DNA of 44,851 bases from Spirochaeta sp. (GTDB taxonomy: Bacteria > Spirochaetota > Spirochaetia > DSM-27196 > Alkalispirochaetaceae). Positions 1 to 8,010 of this stretch are shown here, one piece after another. A program made the translations under genes and the position numbers. The DNA lies in contig SLRR01000191.1 of NCBI GenBank assembly GCA_007130865.1, forward strand, positions 1 through 44,851, in the 5' to 3' direction. Under the pieces are notes generated by a model. That model had not been told where the DNA came from. It did not search any database and saw only the letters and a program-made list of their open reading frames with translations. Positions within the stretch are counted from its first letter, which is position 1. Each line of letters starts with the position of its first letter.

Positions 1-161
1 ATCGAGGCGCCCCGGTGCGCGATTACCGCGGGGTAGGGGATGTTGAACTCCTGCAGGATCTCCCGACCGCGTTCCTCCTCCGGGGAGGCGATATAGTAGC
101 TTCCGTAGAACGCCAGGTAAACCGACATCAGCAGGACCGGCGTCAGCAGGATCCATTTCAT
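1..161 (-). CDS. Glycerophosphodiester phosphodiesterase, N-terminal fragment (runs off the window)
   Basis: Only the first 53 or so codons are present; the rest lies left of position 1. The start is ATG at 161-159 with GGAG eight bases upstream. The protein begins with a hydrophobic segment (about residues 3-22) that looks like a signal anchor. At about residue 48 it reaches AHRGAS, which matches the first conserved block (HRG) of the GDPD family; the histidine and arginine there belong to the active site. The family hydrolyses glycerophosphodiesters to glycerol-3-phosphate and an alcohol. It lies 17 bases behind the LTA-synthase-like gene on the same strand and is probably co-transcribed with it, so a role in turnover of glycerophosphate polymers or headgroups is plausible. 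The identification rests on one motif plus context. Confidence 0.72.
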   Translation of the reverse strand, partial: MKWILLTPVLLMSVYLAFYGSYYIASPEEERGREILQEFNIPYPAVIAHRGAS

Positions 162-178
162 GGTCGCATCTCCACGAG

Positions 179-2062
179 TCAACGGAATCGTCGTCGTTTC
201 ATCATAACCTCCCGGGAGTACCGGATCTTCTCCAGTACAAGGAGTTCCTGCTCCGGGGGGATCGGGATATCCGTTTCTCTGCTTTCTATATGGCCGATCC
301 GGTTGAGCGTCCCGATTTCCGCGGCAAAGAGTTGGTCCCGGTACAGCACCAGGGGCAGCTCGTGAATGAAGAGCACCGGGATCTCCCGCGGATCCATCAG
401 GGATCCCCCCATGAACTCCGGCGGCGCCGCGTCTATACCCAGAAAATCAAGGATCGTCGGGGCCAGGTCGGTGATGCTGCCGGTTTTATGCAGCGTCCCC
501 GGTTCGATGTCGGGATGGAGGATCAGCAGGGGGATGTGCTCCGGTTCCTTGATATTGCGGTTGACCTGGAAGTTTACGCTCGAGGTATACACCGGGGTCT
601 GGATCGCTGCCTCGTGGTCGGAGTAGATGATGATCAGCGTGTCCTCCGTGAGCCCCCGCTCTTCCAGCCCCAGGAAAAACATCTCCAGGGCACTATCGAC
701 GAAGCGCACGGAATTGAAGAAGTCCCGCACCAGCGGGTTCAGGATCGTTTCAAAAGCTTCGACCCGATACTCCTCCGGGTAGAATGTGAACGGCGTATGG
801 CTCGTCACCGTTATCAGGAACGCAAAGAATGGGTTCTGCGCCTCTTCGAGGTAGGTCAAGGCCTGCCGGAGAAAGTCGTAATCGTTGATTCCCAGGTGAC
901 TGTGGTCCAGCGTGTAGGTACGGTCCTGCAGGTCGAAATCGTCGAGGGAGTAGAACCGGTCAAACCCCAGCTCCGCGTACGCTTCGTTCCGGTTGAAGAA
1001 ATCTCCGTCGTTGCCGTGAAACGCCATGGTCCGGTAGCCCCGGTCGCGGAGAATTTCCACGAGCGAGGGAAAGAGCGTCATCTCGTGGTCGCGGAACGTG
1101 AAGTGTCTGTTGACGGGGTACATCCCGGTCAGGAGGGAAAAATCCGCGTCAAAGCTCCCGTTCACGTGCTGGGCGTAGAAGTTGGTGCCGTACAGACCTT
1201 TCTCAACGAGCGAGTTGACAAAAGGCGTCACCTCGACGCCGTTATGGCGATAATTGATGAGCTTCTTGTCCAGCGATTCCACCTGGATCACGATCACGTT
1301 CGTGGGCGGCTCAAGGAGCGCCTCTTCGTCCAGCTCTACCGCCATCTCCGCGGGCGGTACCGGCGTTACCGCTTCAGTTGTGTCCGGGGGACCGGTCCGC
1401 AGCAGGATCATCTCCGCCGCGTAGAGCGGAAGCACGCCGTACACGCCGGTAAAAGCCGGGGTGGATTCCAGGTACAGTTCCGTCGGGCTCTTTCCCCCGA
1501 GACGGCGATTGGCAATGACTCCCTGGGCAAGCAGAAGGAACGCCGCTGCAACGATGATCGCCGCCCTGGCGCCGCGGGAGAGAGCTGCCCCGGGAGCTCC
1601 TCCGGGACGCAACCCTGTAACGGATCGCACGCGCGACGATGCTGCAGACGATGCGGGTGTCCGCCAACGACCCGTCGCCGCCATCACGATGATATCGAGT
1701 ACAAATACAACGTCCGTGATCCGCATGATATGCCGGAAGAGCACGCCCACCGCGTCGAAACTCTCCCCGGCGGCGACCTCGCTGAAACTCAAGTAGTTGC
1801 CGAAGTACCGGTTGTACCAGAGGTTTGCCAGAAAAAACGCGGTGAATCCTGTCGCGATTACCACCGCTGCGATGCGGTTCCGCCGGCGGACGATCGCCGG
1901 GCGTACCAGAAGATATACCAGCGCCACCAGTACGATGCTTCGCAGCATCTGCGTTCCCGGAACGAGGACCCCCAGTACGTGGAGCATCAGAACGTTGTAT
2001 TTAAGCAGTAAACCCGCCAGTAAGGCACCGGTGAAGAGATCGTCTCGCGTACGCAAAGCCAT
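179..2062 (-). CDS. LTA-synthase-like membrane phosphoglycerol transferase (sulfatase/alkaline phosphatase superfamily)
   Basis: This is a 627-residue protein with about five hydrophobic N-terminal segments (roughly residues 10-185), then an extracytoplasmic sulfatase-fold domain from about residue 250. Family landmarks are the metal-binding start VIVIQVES, a catalytic-site region NGSFDADF in which Ser replaces the Thr of Gram-positive LtaS, AFHGNDGDFFNR (like FHxNxxxFWNR), VTSHTPF and IIYSDHE. The architecture and length match the LtaS/OpgB family, which moves phosphoglycerol from phosphatidylglycerol onto a polymer or glycan acceptor outside the membrane. The acceptor cannot be read from sequence: an LTA-like glycolipid or periplasmic glucan is possible. 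The downstream gene is a GDPD. There is no Shine-Dalgarno site; an extended -10 box lies 8 nt before the ATG. The substrate is inferred; the family is clear. Confidence 0.85.
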   Translation of the reverse strand: MALRTRDDLFTGALLAGLLLKYNVLMLHVLGVLVPGTQMLRSIVLVALVYLLVRPAIVRRRNRIAAVVIATGFTAFFLANLWYNRYFGNYLSFSEVAAGESFDAVGVLFRHIMRITDVVFVLDIIVMAATGRWRTPASSAASSRVRSVTGLRPGGAPGAALSRGARAAIIVAAAFLLLAQGVIANRRLGGKSPTELYLESTPAFTGVYGVLPLYAAEMILLRTGPPDTTEAVTPVPPAEMAVELDEEALLEPPTNVIVIQVESLDKKLINYRHNGVEVTPFVNSLVEKGLYGTNFYAQHVNGSFDADFSLLTGMYPVNRHFTFRDHEMTLFPSLVEILRDRGYRTMAFHGNDGDFFNRNEAYAELGFDRFYSLDDFDLQDRTYTLDHSHLGINDYDFLRQALTYLEEAQNPFFAFLITVTSHTPFTFYPEEYRVEAFETILNPLVRDFFNSVRFVDSALEMFFLGLEERGLTEDTLIIIYSDHEAAIQTPVYTSSVNFQVNRNIKEPEHIPLLILHPDIEPGTLHKTGSITDLAPTILDFLGIDAAPPEFMGGSLMDPREIPVLFIHELPLVLYRDQLFAAEIGTLNRIGHIESRETDIPIPPEQELLVLEKIRYSREVMMKRRRFR

Positions 2063-2070
2063 CTACAACT

Positions 2071-2079
2071 AATATAACA
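2071..2079 (-). promoter_or_regulatory. Extended -10 promoter of the LTA-synthase-like gene
   Basis: On the minus strand this reads TGT-TATATT, an extended -10 element, ending 8 nt before the ATG at 2062. Transcription would start at or just before the start codon, giving an almost leaderless mRNA. No convincing -35 box is seen. Confidence 0.45.
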
Positions 2080-2094
2080 CGTAGCTCCTCGCGA

Positions 2095-2123
2095 TTGACA
2101 CGCGCCAACCTTCGGGGTATCCA
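2095..2123 (+). promoter_or_regulatory. Sigma-70 type promoter of the CNNM/CorC pair
   Basis: A perfect -35 TTGACA (2095-2100) is followed by a 17-bp spacer and TATCCA (2118-2123). The GTG start is 8 nt further on and lacks a Shine-Dalgarno site, so the transcript should begin within two bases of the start codon. Confidence 0.55.
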
Positions 2124-2131
2124 TATTCGAC

Positions 2132-3391
2132 GTGTCTACCGGTAATCTTCTGCTCGATATCGGACTCATGGCGGTACTCCTGGTCTTGTCGGCGCTTTTC
2201 TCCGGATCCGAGACCGCGTTCTTCTCGCTGAACAGCCTGGAAAAGGAGTCTCTCCGGCGCGGAGCCGGGGACGGATCCAACCGGTTCACACAGCTTCTTT
2301 TTACCGATCCGGACCAGGTTCTTGTGACGATTCTCACGGGAAACATGTTCGTGAATATCTTTGCCTCGTCCGTATCGGAGGCGATCGGGGCGCAGATTTT
2401 CACCCGGAGCGCGGAGCTCTTCTCGATAATCGGCATGACGATCACGCTGCTGGTTATCGGCGAGATGACGCCCAAGAATATCGCGGTTCGTCACTCGCTC
2501 CGGTTTGCACGCCTTGCCGCGGGTATCCTTCGTCACGCCCACACGCTTCTGCGACCGATCACGCGGCCCCTGGGACACCTGCGTCACGCCGTAGTGTCCG
2601 CGTTTCCCGGTCGGCCCGACCGTAACGCCAACCGCGACGATGCGATTCTCTCCGCGATCCGGCTTGGATACCAGAGCCGGACGATCGAGGAGTCGGAACT
2701 CCGCCTGCTGGAACGGTTCTTCCGCTTCCGGGAAAAAAACGCCGTAGATGTGATGATTCCCCGCGTGGACTGCCGTCCGGTGAACGCTTCCATGACGGTG
2801 GGTGAACTTTTTGCCGACGTCGATGCGGATGACCCGGATCTGCTGCCGCATCTGATTCCCCTGTACCGCGAGGATGTCGACCACATCACGGGGTACGTTC
2901 GGCGTTCGAGTCTCGTCCCGTACCGCCTGAACGGCGAGCTGGATGAACAGCTGTCGCGGCTACGGCGTCCCGTGCACGCTGTTCCGCGGGGTAAGGATCT
3001 CCGGGAACTCCTGGACGAGATGTCGGAACTCCGCGCGGAGATGGCGGTGGTGGTGGACGAATATGGCGGAACCGAGGGGATCGTCACCTTTGCCACGGTG
3101 ATGCGGTACCTCTTCGGCGACTTTGCGGCGGTACAGGATCAGCTTATCCTTCCCGTGGACGACTCCACGTACCGTGTTTCCGGCCAGGCGGACGTACGGG
3201 AGGTGGAAGCGGTTCTGCAGGTGGATCTCCCCCGCGAGAACCGGACCGTGGGAGGGATGGTGACCGAACTCCTGGGAGATCTCCCCCGGGAGGGACAATC
3301 CGTGGCCACCGGTGGGTATCGCTTTACCGTGGAACGTGTCGCCGGTCGCCGGATCGCGTGGTTGCGAGTGCGCGCGGAGGATCCGTCGTGA
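2132..3391 (+). CDS. CNNM/CorC-type (DUF21-CBS-CorC_HlyC) membrane protein, copy 1
   Basis: This is a 419-residue hemolysin-family protein. The N-terminal DUF21/CNNM membrane domain (about 1-190) has the typical opening LFSGSETAFFSLN and a later GEMTPK block. A CBS-domain pair follows (about 200-320), with the conserved phrase VVVDEYGGTEGIVT near 305. A CorC_HlyC domain closes the protein (about 335-415; VGGMVTELLGDLPREG). CNNM/CorC proteins are implicated in Mg2+ (or Na+/Mg2+ exchange) transport across the cytoplasmic membrane; the ion is not readable here. Translation starts at GTG 2132, which is nearly leaderless. It is followed by a paralogue overlapping by 4 bp (GTGA), so the two are co-translated and may form a heteromer. 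Confidence 0.9.
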   Translation: MSTGNLLLDIGLMAVLLVLSALFSGSETAFFSLNSLEKESLRRGAGDGSNRFTQLLFTDPDQVLVTILTGNMFVNIFASSVSEAIGAQIFTRSAELFSIIGMTITLLVIGEMTPKNIAVRHSLRFARLAAGILRHAHTLLRPITRPLGHLRHAVVSAFPGRPDRNANRDDAILSAIRLGYQSRTIEESELRLLERFFRFREKNAVDVMIPRVDCRPVNASMTVGELFADVDADDPDLLPHLIPLYREDVDHITGYVRRSSLVPYRLNGELDEQLSRLRRPVHAVPRGKDLRELLDEMSELRAEMAVVVDEYGGTEGIVTFATVMRYLFGDFAAVQDQLILPVDDSTYRVSGQADVREVEAVLQVDLPRENRTVGGMVTELLGDLPREGQSVATGGYRFTVERVAGRRIAWLRVRAEDPS

Positions 3392-4638
3392 TCTTTGTGA
3401 GTATCGGGATCTGCATGCTATGCGCCGCGTTCTTTGCTGGTCTTGAGACCGGTCTGATCTCTACGGACCAGTTTGTACTTCACGCCGCAAAGGAACGCGG
3501 AGGAATCGGCGCCCGGGCGGCGGACTTTCTCCTGGTCAAACCGGAGCGTCTGCTTTCCACCACGCTCATAGGGACCAATGTCTCGGTGGTTACCGGCACG
3601 GTACTGCTCAGCAATACCCTTCGGACCACCGGGATCGTCTGGGCGCCGATCGTCGGGAGCGCCGGCCTGGTGGTGGCGTGGCTTATCGTATCGGAGATTA
3701 TTCCCAAGTCGTTCTTTCGGCTCCACGCGGACACCGCGGCGGTGCGACTGGCACCGGTACTCGTGGTGTTCTTCTTCATCTTTGCGCCGGTAGCATGGGC
3801 GCTCAACGTTGTCGTGAAGGTTCTGCTCTTCAGTACCGGTCAGCACGGATCCAGCAAAGCCGGGATCGGCACCAAGCAGTCTCTACGATTGCTGGTTCGT
3901 CTGGGCAGTCGGGAAGCGGGGCTCTCCCTGACGGATCTGCGGATTATCGACGACATCTTTGATTTCCAGGGAACGATCGCGCGGGAAGTGATGGTGCACG
4001 TTCACCGGACACTGGCGTGTCCGCGCACGATGGAACTCGCGGAAATCGTCCGGCGAGCGCTGGACGCTAACGTCCGGTTTGTCCCGATATACGAGAACCG
4101 CCTGGACAACGTTGTCGGGTATCTCGATATCGACGAGGCGACCCGCGCGGAAGTACTGACGCTGGATGCGCTCATCCGTCCGCCCACGTTTTACCCGGAC
4201 ACAAAATCGATCCCGGAACTGCTCCTGGATATGAACCGGCAGGCGCTGCCGGTGGTGTTCCTCTCCAACGAATACGGGCGCATCACGGGAATCGTCACGC
4301 CCGACGAGATCGTGGGCGAGGTGATCGGACGGTTCACCGTAACCCATACCGCGCCGGAAAAGGATATCGAACGTATCGAGCCGGGACGCTATTCCGTTGA
4401 GGGGGTGGCGGATATCGAGGACTTCAGGAACGAGACCGAGATAGCGATCCCCAAAGGTCCCTACGACACGGTAGGCGGATTCGTGCAGACTCAGCTCGGT
4501 CGGATCCCCGAGGAGGGAGCGGAGCTCGAATACCGAGGCGCCACGTTTACGGTGACCGACCGCGACGAGCTCCATATCAAGCGCCTCGAGGTGAAACTGG
4601 ACCGGCGTAACGAACCGCACCACGACCGGCACCACTGA
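3388..4638 (+). CDS. CNNM/CorC-type (DUF21-CBS-CorC_HlyC) membrane protein, copy 2
   Basis: This is a 416-residue paralogue of the preceding gene with the same order of domains: DUF21 (FFAGLETGLIST near the N-terminus, SEIIPKSFF near 110), CBS pair (VVFLSNEYGRITGIVT near 295) and CorC_HlyC (DTVGGFVQTQLGRIPEEG near 365). I place the start at GTG 3388 rather than the in-frame GTG at 3358: it overlaps the upstream stop as GTGA and has GGAGG seven bases upstream at 3376-3380. The two copies are clearly diverged, since the second lacks the acidic DEYGG of CBS2 (here NEYGR). This fits a two-subunit complex more than a recent duplication. The role is presumed divalent-cation homeostasis at the inner membrane. 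Confidence 0.88.
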   Translation: MIFVSIGICMLCAAFFAGLETGLISTDQFVLHAAKERGGIGARAADFLLVKPERLLSTTLIGTNVSVVTGTVLLSNTLRTTGIVWAPIVGSAGLVVAWLIVSEIIPKSFFRLHADTAAVRLAPVLVVFFFIFAPVAWALNVVVKVLLFSTGQHGSSKAGIGTKQSLRLLVRLGSREAGLSLTDLRIIDDIFDFQGTIAREVMVHVHRTLACPRTMELAEIVRRALDANVRFVPIYENRLDNVVGYLDIDEATRAEVLTLDALIRPPTFYPDTKSIPELLLDMNRQALPVVFLSNEYGRITGIVTPDEIVGEVIGRFTVTHTAPEKDIERIEPGRYSVEGVADIEDFRNETEIAIPKGPYDTVGGFVQTQLGRIPEEGAELEYRGATFTVTDRDELHIKRLEVKLDRRNEPHHDRHH

Positions 4639-4681
4639 CCACACACCAGAATACCTGACCACACACGGCGCACCCTGCGCC
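4635..4681. repeat. Two-copy 12-bp repeat and hairpin between convergent genes
   Basis: The 12-mer CTGACCACACAC occurs at 4635-4646 and 4655-4666; the first copy contains the TGA stop of the CNNM copy 2 gene. Next to it, 4667-4681 is a perfect 6-bp hairpin (GGCGCA/TGCGCC, 3-nt loop) between two converging genes. There is no T-run, so intrinsic termination is only possible, not shown. Confidence 0.5.
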
Positions 4682-4691
4682 CCGCCGCGTA

Positions 4692-5615
4692 CTATACTGC
4701 CGCAAAGGGCTCCTTCATCTTCTCGTTCATCCAACCCCGGGCCATGCGGGGAGTGTTCCACGCCACGCCCGGTTCACCCCGGGCGTCCAGAACGATCACC
4801 CCGCCGTACCCGTCGGCACGGTCCCGAAGCTGCGAAATCCCCCGTTCCGCCGCGGCGGAAGGACTCATATCGAGCAGTTCGATCCCGTCCACCACGCTCT
4901 TGGCGAGGACGACCTTCATGATCGACTCACCCCAGCCGGTGGTGGACGCGCCGCCCACGGAGTTAAGCGCGTACGTACCGCTCCCGATGATCGGCGAATC
5001 ACCGACGCGCCCGGGATACTTGTTGGGCGTCCCCCCGGTGGACGTGCCGGCGGCGAGGTTGCCCCGTTCGTCCAGAGCAACGCACCCCACCGTATCGCCG
5101 GGAGCGTTCATGCCGGTCTCAGGAACTCCGGAAAAGGCGATCTTCCCGGAGTAATCCGGAATCTTCCGGATCTCCCGCCACCGTTCAAGCTCCCGGCCGA
5201 CCAGCAGGTCTTCCGGTGTGCAGAAGGGAATATCCTGCTCCCGGGCAAAGCGCATCGCCCCTTCGGAGACAAGGAGTACGTGCTCGCTGCGTTCCATGAC
5301 ACGGCGCGCCAGCGTTATGGGATGGAGAATGTCCTGTATCGCCGCGACCGCACCCACCTCCAGCGCAGCACCGTCCATGATGCTCGCGTCCATCTCGACA
5401 TCACCGATCGCGTTCACAAACGAACCCCGGCCGGCGTCGTAGGTGGGATCCTCCTCCATCTGCCGGATCGCCGTCTCCACCGCGTCCAGCGCGGTCCCTC
5501 CCCGGTGAAGGATCTCCCACCCAGCGGATACCGCTTCCAGGATGCCCTGGTGGTGATTTTCCACCGCGTCGTCGGGTATATCCCAGGCACCGCCGTGTAC
5601 AATTATCGATCTCAT
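4692..5615 (-). CDS. Isoaspartyl peptidase / plant-type L-asparaginase (Ntn hydrolase)
   Basis: This is a 307-residue type-2 asparaginase-fold protein, the usual length for the family. It begins MRSIIVHGGAW, as expected (VHGGA). The autocleavage site and nucleophile are at GD-T175-VG, followed by DERGNLAAGTSTGG and PGRVGDSPIIGSG, which form the substrate pocket. The precursor cuts itself before Thr175 into alpha and beta chains. The active enzyme hydrolyses beta-aspartyl dipeptides and, more weakly, asparagine, so it acts in removal of isoaspartyl peptides. There is no signal peptide, so it is probably cytoplasmic. It is monocistronic and divergent from the sugar ABC operon. An extended -10 lies 10 nt upstream of the start. 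Confidence 0.9.
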   Translation of the reverse strand: MRSIIVHGGAWDIPDDAVENHHQGILEAVSAGWEILHRGGTALDAVETAIRQMEEDPTYDAGRGSFVNAIGDVEMDASIMDGAALEVGAVAAIQDILHPITLARRVMERSEHVLLVSEGAMRFAREQDIPFCTPEDLLVGRELERWREIRKIPDYSGKIAFSGVPETGMNAPGDTVGCVALDERGNLAAGTSTGGTPNKYPGRVGDSPIIGSGTYALNSVGGASTTGWGESIMKVVLAKSVVDGIELLDMSPSAAAERGISQLRDRADGYGGVIVLDARGEPGVAWNTPRMARGWMNEKMKEPFAAV

Positions 5616-5625
5616 CGTGCCTGTG

Positions 5626-5634
5626 GTTATAACA
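5626..5634 (-). promoter_or_regulatory. Extended -10 promoter of the isoaspartyl peptidase gene
   Basis: The minus strand reads TGT-TATAAC, ending 10 nt before the ATG at 5615; the predicted leader is only about 3 nt. The same CGTGTTATA core precedes the genes starting at 2062 (minus) and 17943 (plus). Confidence 0.45.
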
Positions 5635-5742
5635 CGGTTCTGCCGTTCCCACCAAAAAAACGATGGGACCCGGCGGGTATGGGGATCAGCCCGTATGCAG
5701 AGTGGAACGGCCCCCGTCGATTCCGGGATTTATATGAGCGAC

Positions 5743-5771
5743 TTGCTCGAGCGGGCGGAGTTTCCTATCTT
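5743..5771 (+). promoter_or_regulatory. Promoter of the sugar ABC operon with an overlapping palindrome
   Basis: TTGCTC (5743-5748), a 17-bp spacer and TATCTT (5766-5771) form a reasonable sigma-70 promoter with a leader of about 40 nt. The 8-bp palindrome GCTCGAGC (5745-5752) overlaps the -35 box and could be the core of an operator; no regulator gene is adjacent. Confidence 0.4.
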
Positions 5772-5820
5772 TGAGGAAGTCAGTATCAAGACACAAGAGA
5801 TGTAGAGATCGGGGGGCTCC

Positions 5821-7098
5821 ATGAAGAGATCGACGTTGCTCATGATTGTTCCAGTGGCGGTGCTGTTGCTCGTCGTGGCCGGATGCGGCAGGGATGACCC
5901 GGAGGAAGGGCCTGTAACGGTGACCCTGGGGTATAATCCCTTCCTGTCGGATTCTTTCACCGACGCTCCCCCGCCGATCGACGTGATCCGGGAGGAGCTG
6001 GGGCGGCACCATCCGGATATCCAGCTGGAATACTACACGATGCCCCAGGATATGCTGGAACCGCTGGTGATCTGGATGACCTCCCGGGATACCACGATCG
6101 ATATCTTCGGTATCGATGAACCCTGGGTAACGCAGTTCGGCCGCGCCGGATGGGCGCTCCCGCTCAACGATCATCTGCCGAACCTTGACGATCGCCTGGA
6201 GCCGGCCGGTCTCGACTCGTTCTCCTACCAGGGCAACCGCCTGGGTATTCCGTTCTGGAGCAGTCTTACGGGGTTGTTCTACCGTTCGGATATCCTCGAG
6301 GAGTACGGTTTCACACCGCCGGAGACGATCGAGGAAATGGAGGAGATCATCTCCACCGTCACGGAGGATCGACCGGACGTCGCGGGCTTTCTCTGGCCGG
6401 GGGCGCGGAGCGGAGATTCGCTGAACATGTTCTACGCTACGCTCCTGTACGGGTTCGGCGGCCGGTACCGGGACGATGCGGGAGAGTTCCTCTTTGATTC
6501 GCCCGAGAGTGTCCGGGCTGTGCGATGGATGCGGGATACGATCGAGAGCGGCCTCTCGCCGCGGGCGGTGCAGAACCTGGAGCGCCGGGAGTCGCGGCAG
6601 CGCTTCGTCGCGGGGGAGGCGCTCTTCTCCTGGGATAACGCCGATATCATCACGTGGCTGGACGACCCGGAACGGTCGGAGGTGGCGGGAAAGTGGGATT
6701 TCATGCCCTTTCCGGCGGTGCCCGGCGGTCGGCCGGCGTCGGTTACGGGAGGATTCGCGTTCGCGATCAATCCGTACAGCGAGAAGACCGACGCCGCGAT
6801 CAAGGTGCTCGATATCATTTCCCGGGAACCGGTGCAGAAAGGCTTTGCCCTCGCCTGGGGACCGGTACAGTATTACCGCGGCCTTTATGAAGATCCCACC
6901 GTACAGGCTTATAATCCCAACGTGGAGAAGCTCGCGCCTCTGGTGTCGATCGCGATCAACCGGCCTCCCTCGGAGCACTACGCGGAACTCTCCGGCATGA
7001 TGGCGGAGGAGATCAACGCGGCGATCACCGGAACGCGCAGCGTCGAGGACGCGATGACGAACCTCGCACGCCGGGCGGCAACGCTGGAGCGCCGCTGA
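5821..7098 (+). CDS. Sugar ABC transporter substrate-binding lipoprotein (family 1)
   Basis: This is a 425-residue extracellular solute-binding protein. It has a lipoprotein signal peptide (hydrophobic 6-20, lipobox VAG-C22), so it should be anchored on the periplasmic face of the membrane. The body has the family-1 pattern: VTLGYNP early, a DIFGIDEPWVTQFG ligand-lobe segment, GIPFWSSLTGLFYRSDIL near 140, and VTGGFAFAINPYSEKTDAA near 305. Family-1 binders bring oligosaccharides or glycerophosphodiesters to MalF/MalG-type permeases, which follow 7 bp downstream. The start is ATG with a G-rich Shine-Dalgarno sequence (GGGGGG at 5811-5816). The ligand cannot be named from sequence. Confidence 0.9.
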   Translation: MKRSTLLMIVPVAVLLLVVAGCGRDDPEEGPVTVTLGYNPFLSDSFTDAPPPIDVIREELGRHHPDIQLEYYTMPQDMLEPLVIWMTSRDTTIDIFGIDEPWVTQFGRAGWALPLNDHLPNLDDRLEPAGLDSFSYQGNRLGIPFWSSLTGLFYRSDILEEYGFTPPETIEEMEEIISTVTEDRPDVAGFLWPGARSGDSLNMFYATLLYGFGGRYRDDAGEFLFDSPESVRAVRWMRDTIESGLSPRAVQNLERRESRQRFVAGEALFSWDNADIITWLDDPERSEVAGKWDFMPFPAVPGGRPASVTGGFAFAINPYSEKTDAAIKVLDIISREPVQKGFALAWGPVQYYRGLYEDPTVQAYNPNVEKLAPLVSIAINRPPSEHYAELSGMMAEEINAAITGTRSVEDAMTNLARRAATLERR

Positions 7099-7105
7099 GG
7101 CGTCC

Positions 7106-8008
7106 GTGTCCGTAGCGTTACACCGCCGGGAAACACGGATCGGCCTGGCCCTGGTCGCCCCGGCGTTGCTGGGGTTGCTGGTGCTCAACTACTATCCCGT
7201 CGCGCAGAGTGCTCTTTTCTCCCTGCTCGAGCTGGACGCCGGCGTCGACTGGTGGCAAGCACGCTTCATCGGATTGCGCAACTACACGGACGTGATGCAG
7301 AGCGACCAGTTCTGGTACACGCTGCTCTTCACGGTGGGGTTCACCGTGGTCGTGGTTGTTCTCGATATCTCGCTGGGTATGCTCCTGGCGCTCGCCACGT
7401 TCTACGTTCCGCGGCGCCTGCGGGGGATTCTCCGGGCGATCATCATCGTTCCCTGGGCGATACCTAAGGTGATCCAGGCGTCGATGTGGCGGTGGATGCT
7501 CAACAGCGATGTCGGGCCGATCGGGGATTTCCTCGTTCGCCTGGGCCTCGCGCAGGAACCGCCGCTCTTCCTGGTGGAGCGGTTTCTGGCGATGGGCAGC
7601 GTTGTCGTCGCCTACACCTGGAAGGGGTCGAGCATCGCCGCGTTCTTTCTCATGGGCGGACTGGCGATGATTCCCCGGGAAGTGATCGAATCGGCCCGCG
7701 TGGACGGCGCCGGGGTGTTCCGGCGTTTCTTCTCCGTAATTCTTCCAATGGTGATGCCCACCGTGTACGTGGCCTTGCTCTATCGCTCGCAGGATGCGTT
7801 GCGCGTTTTTGACGTGATCTACGGGCTCACCGGGGGAGGTCCCGGCACCACCACGGATACGCTCAGTTCTTTCGCGTATACCGCGTATTTCCGGTACGCC
7901 CAGTTCGGCCGCGCCTCAACCTACGCGGTGGTGACGTTCCTCCTGGTGGCGGTAGTGGGCACGTTCTATATTGCCCGGATCAGGCGTAATTTTAATTTTC
8001 GGGAGTAG
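7106..8008 (+). CDS. Sugar ABC transporter permease (MalF/UgpA type)
   Basis: This is a 300-residue inner-membrane permease with six predicted membrane segments. The EAA loop that docks the ATPase reads EVIESARVDGAGVFRRFFSVILPM (about residues 190-214; EAA-x3-G pattern with ESA and DGAG), and GLTGGGPGTTTDTLS is the usual C-terminal family signature. The start is GTG 7106, seven bases after the stop of the binding-protein gene and with GAGG just upstream. It should pair with the next gene as a heterodimer that imports the sugar presented by the upstream lipoprotein. Confidence 0.9.
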   Translation: MSVALHRRETRIGLALVAPALLGLLVLNYYPVAQSALFSLLELDAGVDWWQARFIGLRNYTDVMQSDQFWYTLLFTVGFTVVVVVLDISLGMLLALATFYVPRRLRGILRAIIIVPWAIPKVIQASMWRWMLNSDVGPIGDFLVRLGLAQEPPLFLVERFLAMGSVVVAYTWKGSSIAAFFLMGGLAMIPREVIESARVDGAGVFRRFFSVILPMVMPTVYVALLYRSQDALRVFDVIYGLTGGGPGTTTDTLSSFAYTAYFRYAQFGRASTYAVVTFLLVAVVGTFYIARIRRNFNFRE

Positions 8009-8010
8009 GG

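Noticed and set aside
290-2011. A 573-codon plus-strand frame opposite the LTA-synthase-like gene
   Set aside because: It is antisense to a conserved gene with no protein features of its own.
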